64,000 nt of DNA from Saprospiraceae bacterium (GTDB taxonomy: Bacteria; Bacteroidota; Bacteroidia; Chitinophagales; Saprospiraceae). Made by a program: the position numbers and the translations under genes. Below the pieces are notes generated by a model, which was given only the letters and a program-made list of their open reading frames with translations, made no database searches and had not been told where the DNA came from. Position 1 is the stretch's first letter. Each line of letters opens with the position of its first letter. The stretch is from the NCBI GenBank assembly GCA_016714985.1, contig JADKBS010000028.1, positions 1-64,000 on the forward strand. Reading direction: 5' to 3'. This document shows positions 58,071-64,000 of this stretch, piece after piece.

Positions 58071-59210
58071 TTAAAAATATTTCTCAAAAAAATCGGCCAA
58101 GACCTCCCCCGTCAACTGGTTCCCATCCACGTTCCAGTGCCAATCTTCTTTGAAATACAAGGGCTTTGCAGGCGCTGCTTTTGCCCGTTCGATGAAATTA
58201 GGCGCAGGGTCAATCAGCGTTATCCCCAAGCTATCGCAAATGGCCGCCAAGTGCTGCCGGGGCTTGGTTGGTTCAAATTTGCTGGCATCCAAGCCATACG
58301 CCGCTACGAATTGTTGCCAGTCCGCTTCATAGACCTCTGTTTTTTCAGGGATGTAAAACACGGCCAGCCCACTGCCAGCAGCAGCCGTTTTTTGCCGAAG
58401 GCGATGCAAAATACCAGCCGTCACCTGCCATGCCGCTGCCATTTCGGGCGAGTCGGCTTTTTGGTAAATGCGCCACTCGTCCGGCACGGTTTGGCCATCC
58501 GCTCCTGCACGGTCACGCAGGTTTTTCAGGCGGCGCACGAGTTCAGAATTGCGCAGCAGCCAATCCTTTGCCTTTGACAAAAAACTGCGCTCAGACATGG
58601 TTGGCACGGGCACGTTGGTCAGTTGAAGGCTATCACCAGCAGGCACGAAGAGCGGCTTGAAGCCCCGGTCGTAGTACCTTGGCTGGTTGTTGAACCACGG
58701 GTCGTTGATGCAGAACATGAGCACCGTAAAGTCGGGCGAGTAGCGGATGGCGTCCCGCTCGAAGCAGAGGAGTTCCTGATCGGTGGAGTAGCCACCCGTT
58801 CCGAAATTGATGACCTCCATGCGCTGGGTTGGCCTCGCTTCACGCAGTTTTTGCTTCAAAACCTGCGAAAAAAGGCTGTCGAAGCCTACCGTGTAACCCT
58901 CGGCAAAAGAGTCACCCAGCACGGCGATGCGGTACTCGCCACTGTCCTTTTGCAGCGGGTACTCCGGCCCACGTATGCCTTGCGAATTGATGCTTTCGAG
59001 CACCTCGTATTCGGACGTTTTGTGCTGGCCCTTGGCGTTGGGGATTTTGCGCCAGCCGAGCAGCGAGTCGTACTCGCAGTACAATTGGTGGTGGTTGAAA
59101 TTGGCTGCTTTGGGCGTCGCAGCTCGCAGGACGAACTCGGCCAGCAGTAGGCTGACGACCGTCGAAATGGCCACCAGCAGCAGGTTCTGTTTTGAAAAAA
59201 AGCCTTTCAT
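58071..59210 (-). CDS. SGNH/GDSL hydrolase-type membrane-anchored protein
   Basis: A 379-residue protein with an N-terminal membrane anchor (LLLVAISTVVSLLLAEFVL) and an SGNH hydrolase fold: the serine motif AVLGDSFAEG, NFGTGGYSTDQEL, FCINDPWFNN and the C-terminal D-x-H-W (KEDWHWNVDG). Related proteins remove or add acyl groups on surface polysaccharides. The substrate is unknown. ATG 59210 was chosen for the anchor. Confidence 0.85.
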   Translation of the reverse strand: MKGFFSKQNLLLVAISTVVSLLLAEFVLRAATPKAANFNHHQLYCEYDSLLGWRKIPNAKGQHKTSEYEVLESINSQGIRGPEYPLQKDSGEYRIAVLGDSFAEGYTVGFDSLFSQVLKQKLREARPTQRMEVINFGTGGYSTDQELLCFERDAIRYSPDFTVLMFCINDPWFNNQPRYYDRGFKPLFVPAGDSLQLTNVPVPTMSERSFLSKAKDWLLRNSELVRRLKNLRDRAGADGQTVPDEWRIYQKADSPEMAAAWQVTAGILHRLRQKTAAAGSGLAVFYIPEKTEVYEADWQQFVAAYGLDASKFEPTKPRQHLAAICDSLGITLIDPAPNFIERAKAAPAKPLYFKEDWHWNVDGNQLTGEVLADFFEKYF

Positions 59211-59381
59211 CTGGCGCAAAGTTCGCAATTGCCGCAAGGCAGCTTGATAAAAATCAGCTTGCGGGGCAAACAGCTTCCAAATATCTGCTGCAATTTTGCA
59301 CCCGCAAAAACGGGCATTACGTCCGTTTTGAGTTAACAGCAAGCCTGCAACTTGCCATTCCGTTAACCAGTTTTTGAAAAA

Positions 59382-60425
59382 ATGAAACTCCACAACAAAG
59401 TCAACAGGGACGAGCTACGACAGCGCCTGTTGCAAAGCAACGAGCAGCGCACAACGCTCTCGTTTTACCAGTACGCCCATATCGAAGACCCCGCCCGCTT
59501 CCGCAACGAGCTGTACCTGCTGCTCGATGCCGTGGGCACTTATGGCCGCATCTATGTGGCCAAGGAGGGCGTGAACGGCCAAATCTCGGTGCCTTCGGCC
59601 AACTTCGAGGCTTTCAAAAAGGCGCTCTACTCCGTGCCCTTCCTCAATGGCATCCGCCTCAATATTGCCGTGGACGACGACGGAAAGTCGTTCTTCACGC
59701 TGGCCATCAAGGTGCGGGAAAAAATCGTGGCCGACGGCCTCGACGACGCCAGCTTCGACGTGACCAAGCGGGGCCACCACCTCAGCGCCGCTGAGTTCAA
59801 CGCCCTGACCGACGACCCCGACACGCTCATCGTGGACATGCGAAACCACTACGAGAGCGAGGTCGGCCATTTCAAGGGCGCCATCTTGCCCGACGTGGCC
59901 ACGTTCCGGGAGGAACTGCCGCTGGTTGAAAAAATATTGGAGGACAAAAAAGACCGCAATATCGTGATGTACTGCACGGGCGGCATCCGCTGCGAAAAGG
60001 CCAGCGCCTACTACCTGCACAAAGGTTTCAAGAACGTGTTCATGGTGGATGGCGGCATCATCGAGTACAGCCGCCAATGCGAGGAGCAGGGGCTGCCCAA
60101 CAAGTTCATCGGCAAGAACTTCGTCTTCGATGAGCGGCTCGGCGAGCGCATCAGCGAGGACGTGGTGGCGGTCTGCCACCAGTGCGGCTCGCCCTGTGAC
60201 ACCCATGTGAACTGCGCCAACGACGCCTGCCACCTGCTCTTCATCCAGTGCCCCAGTTGCGCAGCAAAATACCAGCACTGTTGCTCGACCAAGTGTGCCG
60301 AGTTCAACGAACTGACAGAGGAGGAGCGGGTTGTGCTTCGCAAAACAGAGGTCTTCAACGGCTCGAAATTCAGCAAGGGACGCTACAAGGCATTCCGCCA
60401 CGGCGAAGGGCTGGTGATGGGGTAA
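59382..60425 (+). CDS. trhO: tRNA uridine-34 hydroxylase (rhodanese-like)
   Basis: A 347-residue YceA/TrhO protein that makes 5-hydroxyuridine at tRNA position 34. It has the N-terminal domain (HIEDPARFRNELYLLLDA, GRIYVAKEGVNGQISV), a rhodanese domain with C198 in VMYCTGGIRCEKAS, and a C-terminal cysteine cluster (VCHQCGSPCDTHVNC, FIQCPSCAAKY) that may bind zinc. Length and motifs are normal. Confidence 0.93.
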   Translation: MKLHNKVNRDELRQRLLQSNEQRTTLSFYQYAHIEDPARFRNELYLLLDAVGTYGRIYVAKEGVNGQISVPSANFEAFKKALYSVPFLNGIRLNIAVDDDGKSFFTLAIKVREKIVADGLDDASFDVTKRGHHLSAAEFNALTDDPDTLIVDMRNHYESEVGHFKGAILPDVATFREELPLVEKILEDKKDRNIVMYCTGGIRCEKASAYYLHKGFKNVFMVDGGIIEYSRQCEEQGLPNKFIGKNFVFDERLGERISEDVVAVCHQCGSPCDTHVNCANDACHLLFIQCPSCAAKYQHCCSTKCAEFNELTEEERVVLRKTEVFNGSKFSKGRYKAFRHGEGLVMG

Positions 60426-60576
60426 GCGTTCTGCACAATGTGGCCGTTGGAAACTTTTGGGAGATTTGCGGCGTTAGCAAGGCGAATTTGCACGCCGCAA
60501 GGTGGCGAAAGTATATTTTCAAAAACATAAGTGTTGAGGCGAAAGTAAATCGGATGAGCTGACAAAACGCTGCTAA

Positions 60577-60613
60577 TCTTTTTACTTTCTCCTTTTTACT
60601 TTTTACTTTCTGA
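60577..60613. repeat. T-rich heptad array (TTTTTAC units)
   Basis: Words TTTTTAC, TTTCTCC, TTTTTAC, TTTTTAC, TTTCTGA in 7-base phase directly before the YqeY ATG (60617). A short inverse word GAAAGTAAA is at 60541-60549. Confidence 0.75.
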
Positions 60614-60616
60614 ATT

Positions 60617-61063
60617 ATGACTTTGGAAGAACGCATCATGGAAGACCTCAAGGAGGCCATGCGCAACAAGGACGAAGCTGCTAAACGGGGCATCAGGGCC
60701 ATCAAGGCGGCCATTTTGCTTGCAAATACTGACGGTTCCGGCCTCGCCGTAGAGGGCGACCGGGAGATAAAGCTGCCGCAAAAACTCGTGAAGACCCGCC
60801 GTGACTCCCTCGAAATCTACGAGCAGCAAAACCGGGAGGACTTGGCCGTGGTGGAGCGGGAAGAAATAGCCGTCATCGAACGCTACTTGCCCAAGCAGTT
60901 GGACGAAGCCGAGTTGGAGGCAGTCTTAAAGGAAGTTATCGCCAAGGTTGGCGCCACCGGCCCACAGGACATGGGCAAGGTCATGGGCGCTGCCACCAAG
61001 GAACTCGCTGGCCGTGCCGATGGAAAATTGGTATCGGCCACCGTGAAGCGGTTGCTGAGCTGA
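60617..61063 (+). CDS. GatB/YqeY domain protein
   Basis: A 148-residue protein of the YqeY family (LEERIMEDLKEAMRNKDEAA, RGIRAIKAAILLAN, EREEIAVIERYLPKQLDEAE, GPQDMGKVMGAATKELAGRA). It resembles the tail domain of GatB and may act in tRNA-related amidation; the exact role is unsettled. It ends just before a strong terminator. Confidence 0.92.
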   Translation: MTLEERIMEDLKEAMRNKDEAAKRGIRAIKAAILLANTDGSGLAVEGDREIKLPQKLVKTRRDSLEIYEQQNREDLAVVEREEIAVIERYLPKQLDEAELEAVLKEVIAKVGATGPQDMGKVMGAATKELAGRADGKLVSATVKRLLS

Positions 61064-61083
61064 TAGCTGCGAGTTCATTGAGG

Positions 61084-61120
61084 AAAAACCTTCCAAGCCT
61101 AGAAGGCTTGGAAGGTTTTT
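61084..61120. terminator. bidirectional terminator
   Basis: AAAAACCTTCCAAGCC pairs with GGCTTGGAAGGTTTTT around five bases, between the convergent YqeY and GT4 genes. Confidence 0.92.
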
Positions 61121-62323
61121 TTATTTAAATTTTTCCCACAAGTCCTTGATTTTCAGTACATTATTTTTCACATCAAACTTCTCGGCAATCATTTGATGAG
61201 AAGCAGAACGCATGGCAGACAGGTTGAACGAGGTCAGTGCTTGGCGCATGGCTTCAGCAAGCTGCGCCGAATCGTTCGGTTCGATAAGCCATCCGTTTTT
61301 GCCAGCTTCCACGCCCTCCGGTATGCCGCTGATGGTGGTGCTGATGATGGGCAGGCCGCAGTCCATCGCTTCGAGGCAGACGTTGGGCAGGCCGTCCACG
61401 TCGCCGTTGGCAGCCACGACGCAGGGCGCCACCAGTACATCGCCCGTGAGGTATTTAGCCTTCATGTCGTTGGGGGCCACAAAGCCTGTGAGGGTCACGT
61501 GGTTTTCCAATTTTAGCTCCGCAATTTGTGCCCGCAGTGCCTCCTCTAGTGGCCCTTTCCCGATGATTTCGCAATGGAAATCGAGGCCCCATTGCCGCAG
61601 GGCGGCACAAGCCTCCAACAAATATTTAAAACCCTTTTTTTCCACCAACCTACCTACGGCAATGAAGGTGAAACGCTCATGTGGTAGCGCTTCTGGCAGC
61701 GTGGGCGTGGTGTGGATGCCATAATACAAGGTGATGATTTTCGAAGGGTTTTCGGGCACGAGCCGGGCCATGAAACGCTCGTTGTACTTCGTCGTACCGT
61801 TCACGTAGGCGGTGTGGCGCAGCTTGCCGGGCAAGCCGCTATCATCCACGAAAATGTCCATCGCATAAGCCGTGGCACCGAAGGGGATGCCCGTCAGCTT
61901 GGAGAGGTAAAGCGCCGTTTCACCCGCCGCCGTTAGGAAATGGGCGTGGATGAGCGTCGCCTTTTTTTGCTCCGCAACCCGCACCAAGGTCGTTGCCCGG
62001 CAAAGGCAGATAACGCCCCGGAAGAACTTCGACGGCTTGTGACGCAGCGAGAACAGCGCCCGCCAAGCGGAAAAATAGCGCCCTGGCCTACTTACCGCCA
62101 CCCGCAAGTGCTGCCACAAGGCGGCGGGCGTGAACGGCACTTCTGGCAGCGGTTGGTATTTGCTTCGCAATTTCTGCTCGTTGGGCGAAAGGTCGGTGCG
62201 CTCAGCCATGTCCCGTGCGGCAATGGTCATGGGCACACCGAGTTCATTCAGCTCGGTCAGCTCGCGGGTCACGAAGTTCTGCGACCACTCGAAAAGGCGG
62301 TTTACGATGACTATTACGTGCAT
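61121..62323 (-). CDS. GT4-family glycosyltransferase
   Basis: A 400-residue GT-B glycosyltransferase. Key blocks: HAHFLTAAGETALYL, the FTFIAVGRLVEKKGFKYLLE nucleotide-binding start, and the E-x7-E motif in the C-terminal domain (NVCLEAMDCGLPIISTTISG IPEG region). It transfers a sugar onto a growing polysaccharide or lipid. It is downstream of nadD and Mpg on the same strand but separated by a heptad element. Confidence 0.9.
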   Translation of the reverse strand: MHVIVIVNRLFEWSQNFVTRELTELNELGVPMTIAARDMAERTDLSPNEQKLRSKYQPLPEVPFTPAALWQHLRVAVSRPGRYFSAWRALFSLRHKPSKFFRGVICLCRATTLVRVAEQKKATLIHAHFLTAAGETALYLSKLTGIPFGATAYAMDIFVDDSGLPGKLRHTAYVNGTTKYNERFMARLVPENPSKIITLYYGIHTTPTLPEALPHERFTFIAVGRLVEKKGFKYLLEACAALRQWGLDFHCEIIGKGPLEEALRAQIAELKLENHVTLTGFVAPNDMKAKYLTGDVLVAPCVVAANGDVDGLPNVCLEAMDCGLPIISTTISGIPEGVEAGKNGWLIEPNDSAQLAEAMRQALTSFNLSAMRSASHQMIAEKFDVKNNVLKIKDLWEKFK

Positions 62324-62344
62324 TAGTGAAGATTACTGTGAGAA

Positions 62345-62476
62345 AGTTTGCAATTCGACAGTTGGCAGTTGGCAGTCAGTTCGACAGTTGTTTAGTCAGT
62401 GCCAGCTGAACGGCAAAAGACTTCAAGACTATTTGGCTGCACACTGGCTGCCAACTGCCAACTGTCGAACTGCATA
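62345..62476. repeat. gene-less inverted element, 20-bp perfect arms
   Basis: CGACAGTTGGCAGTTGGCAG at 62356-62375 is the exact reverse complement of 62448-62467, and pairing extends to about 30 of 33. Arms are AGTTGGC-type heptads as in 50624-50877. It fills the gap between the GT4 start and the Mpg stop. Confidence 0.88.
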
Positions 62477-62477
62477 C

Positions 62478-63086
62478 TCACTTCGCCGGACTCGTCCAAG
62501 CCGACTCCTTAATGCGAAAACGCCACGGCCACGCTGCACACTCCCCTGCATACGCCACGCCGACCCGTGGGCTGGCGATTATATTTTCTTCCAAAATGAC
62601 TTCGCCACGGTCTTCGAGCCAAATGGGGCCAGTGGGGTCGAACAGGCTATGGCCGCTTTGAGAAGTATGGATTCCAAGTGCTTGCGTGAGCGCACCGGGG
62701 CCAGCGGTCAGCTTGGGGTGCGGCTTGTCCATGCCACGTCTTTTTAGCATAAATTCCACATTGTCAATGGGTTCGATGGCCCGAACAAGCACGGCATGAG
62801 CCATGCCCGCTGGCCCTGTCACCACATTGAACAAATGATGGATGCCGTAGCAAAGATAGATATATGCCCGGCCTCCTTCGGCGAACATGACCTCGGTACG
62901 GGCGGTGCGGCGGTTGCCGAAGGCATGGCAGGCTCGATCGTCGGGCGCACGGTAGGCTTCCGTCTCAACGATTTTGCCCGCCGATATTTGCCTATCGAAA
63001 TGGGTAACGAGGTACTTGCCGAGCAGGTCTTTGGCGACTTGCACCACATCGTCTCTTAAATAAAATGAATTGGGGAGAACGGTCAT
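62478..63086 (-). CDS. DNA-3-methyladenine glycosylase (Mpg/AAG family)
   Basis: A 202-residue glycosylase of the AAG fold (LGKYLVTHFDRQISAGKIVE, TEAYRAPDDRACHAFGNRRT, AYIYLCYGIHHLFNVVT, AVLVRAIEP). The glutamate in VETEAY is the catalytic residue. It removes alkylated bases, overlapping in role with the AlkA-like enzyme at 30278. Its ATG is one base from the nadD stop, so the genes are co-transcribed. Confidence 0.95.
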   Translation of the reverse strand: MTVLPNSFYLRDDVVQVAKDLLGKYLVTHFDRQISAGKIVETEAYRAPDDRACHAFGNRRTARTEVMFAEGGRAYIYLCYGIHHLFNVVTGPAGMAHAVLVRAIEPIDNVEFMLKRRGMDKPHPKLTAGPGALTQALGIHTSQSGHSLFDPTGPIWLEDRGEVILEENIIASPRVGVAYAGECAAWPWRFRIKESAWTSPAK

Positions 63087-63087
63087 C

Positions 63088-63678
63088 TCAGTCCTTTATC
63101 AGCAGTTTTATATAAAAATTGCCCAACTCCAAATACTGGAACACCGCATCTGGCAAAAGGTACCGCACTGACTTCCCCTCCTTGATGCACTGCCGGATAT
63201 AGGTGGCTGAGATGTCGAGCATGGGTGCTTCGAAATGTTTGACATTGGGGTAGTTGCCATATTCACCGAGGTCGTAGTTGGGGCGCTTGTAGAGGTAGAT
63301 TTCGTAGTCCCGCAGAAGTATCTCGTAGTTCTTCCACTTGTTGATGGTAGCGAGGTTGTCGCCGCCCATGATGAGGGTGAACTGCTTGTCGGGATGTTTT
63401 TCCTTCAAATAAGCAAGCGTGTCAATGGTGTAGGAAGGCTTCGGTAAAGTGAACTCCACGTTGGATGCCCGTAGCAGTGGGTTATCGCCGATGCCAAGTT
63501 GCACTAGGTGCAGGCGGTCATGGTCCTTGGCGAGGCCGCTCTTGGGTTTCAGTGGGTTGTGCGGACTTACGACCATCCAGACTTGTTGCAGGTCGGTGTG
63601 CGTGGCCATGTAGTTGGCGATAATCATGTGCCCCACATGAACGGGATTGAAGGAACCGAAGAACAAACCTATCTTCAC
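63088..63678 (-). CDS. nadD: nicotinate-nucleotide adenylyltransferase
   Basis: A 196-residue enzyme making deamido-NAD from nicotinate mononucleotide and ATP. The nucleotidyltransferase motif GSFNPVHVGH is at 8-17 and the SATYIRQ motif near 170 is intact. It is the first gene of a minus-strand operon with the Mpg glycosylase. Confidence 0.95.
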   Translation of the reverse strand: MKIGLFFGSFNPVHVGHMIIANYMATHTDLQQVWMVVSPHNPLKPKSGLAKDHDRLHLVQLGIGDNPLLRASNVEFTLPKPSYTIDTLAYLKEKHPDKQFTLIMGGDNLATINKWKNYEILLRDYEIYLYKRPNYDLGEYGNYPNVKHFEAPMLDISATYIRQCIKEGKSVRYLLPDAVFQYLELGNFYIKLLIKD

Positions 63679-63686
63679 TTTTAGAA

Positions 63687-63743
63687 GGGTTGAATGATTG
63701 AATGAAAGAGGGATTGAATTAGAGGGGGATTAAATATTGAAGG
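63687..63743. repeat. heptad array (TTGAATG-type units)
   Basis: Words GGTTGAA, TGATTGA, ATGAAAG, AGGGATT, GAATTAG, AGGGGGA, TTAAATA in 7-base phase, between the divergent nadD and fabH genes. Wording is the inverse of that at 3056-3082. Confidence 0.65.
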
Positions 63744-63869
63744 GCAAAGATGAAAATCAGCAGGGAAAATGCGGATTTTGCTTTACTTTGCCCCGCTTTT
63801 CAAACTGCAAACATAGCAGTTTCCTTTCCCTGCCGAACATAACAGAACAACAACGAATCAGAATTAACT

Positions 63870-64000
63870 ATGACGAATACGAGATCAGCCATTACTGGAG
63901 TACATGCCTACGTGCCTGACTACGTGCTGACGAATGCGGAATTGGAAAAATTGGTGGAAACCAATGACGAGTGGATTGTGACCCGCACAGGCATACGGGA
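63870..64000 (+). CDS. fabH: 3-oxoacyl-ACP synthase III, N-terminal part (runs off the window)
   Basis: The first 43 codons, from ATG 63870, read SAITGVHAYVPDYVLTNAEL and LVETNDEWIVTRTGIR, the conserved N-terminus of FabH, which starts fatty acid synthesis by condensing acetyl-CoA with malonyl-ACP. The catalytic Cys-His-Asn triad lies beyond the right edge. Confidence 0.92.
   Translation, partial: MTNTRSAITGVHAYVPDYVLTNAELEKLVETNDEWIVTRTGIR

Noticed and set aside
59415..60401. Long minus-strand open frame opposite trhO
   Set aside because: Shadow frame; TrhO motifs on the plus strand are complete.
1..64000. tRNA or rRNA genes
   Set aside because: No cloverleaf-like TψC arm (GGTTCGA context with paired arms) or rRNA signature was found in the gaps examined by eye; a dedicated scan could still find one.

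Overview
The window is chromosomal DNA from a Bacteroidota bacterium, most likely of the Saprospiria (Saprospiraceae/Haliscomenobacter-like). The sequence evidence is a type IX secretion C-terminal sorting domain (24966-25802), a gliding-type CHU_C C-terminal domain (50863-52113), a Bacteroidota putative porin (7266-9335), a serine palmitoyltransferase for sphingolipids (1122-2333), a DUF4783 protein, promoters of the TAnnTTTG type, and start sites with little Shine-Dalgarno signal. No rRNA, tRNA, CRISPR array, integrase or transposase was found.

Layout. 1-1000: toxin-antitoxin genes (DUF433 protein, VapB-like/VapC pair). 1-13.5 kb: sphingolipid synthesis, TPR lipoprotein, psuG, radical SAM/SPASM protein, porin, an internally deleted methyltransferase, a large GT2/sugar-transferase fusion, DUF4783. 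13.9-24.8 kb: housekeeping block (gpmI, thrC-thrB, VWA protein, prs, two ArsR-type regulators, tsaB, prfA, acyltransferase). 25-37 kb: T9SS cargo, TPR proteins, comEC, AlkA-type glycosylase, an NAD-dependent reductase, an MlaE/MlaF-type ABC transporter, lspA, a DksA-like protein. 37.4-41.7 kb: accessory island with a decayed ParE-type TA module and an A+T-rich two-gene cassette (membrane coiled-coil protein plus a P-loop ATPase interrupted by an amber codon). 41.7-64 kb: PBP1A, PMT-type glycosyltransferase, Gfo/Idh/MocA oxidoreductase, glucan phosphorylase, CHU_C protein, response regulator, ribA, exonuclease III, AraC regulator, PhyH dioxygenase, peroxiredoxin, SGNH hydrolase, trhO, YqeY, GT4, Mpg glycosylase, nadD and the start of fabH.

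The most striking feature is not a gene. About twenty short arrays built from degenerate 7-bp units sit in nearly every free intergenic gap. Many are arranged as inverted pairs around a spacer. Some lie in frame inside genes (porin, GT2 fusion, PMT glycosyltransferase) or form the ends of genes. In two loci the inverted pair exactly brackets a small gene, and both genes encode the same family: the S23/four-helix-bundle protein, related to the Avd protein of diversity-generating retroelements (44427-44964 and 53892-54354, the latter with a 23/24 inverted repeat). This is a good candidate for an undescribed mobile or repeat-generating system: a four-helix-bundle gene framed by heptad inverted repeats, plus many gene-less derivatives.

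Caution on sequence quality: at least five otherwise intact genes carry a single-base indel, most in short homopolymers (near 31872, 40658, 41920, 48560, 50494). This looks like residual long-read error rather than biology. The amber codon at 39222-39224 and the nonsense codon at 37718-37720 are substitutions and are less easily dismissed.
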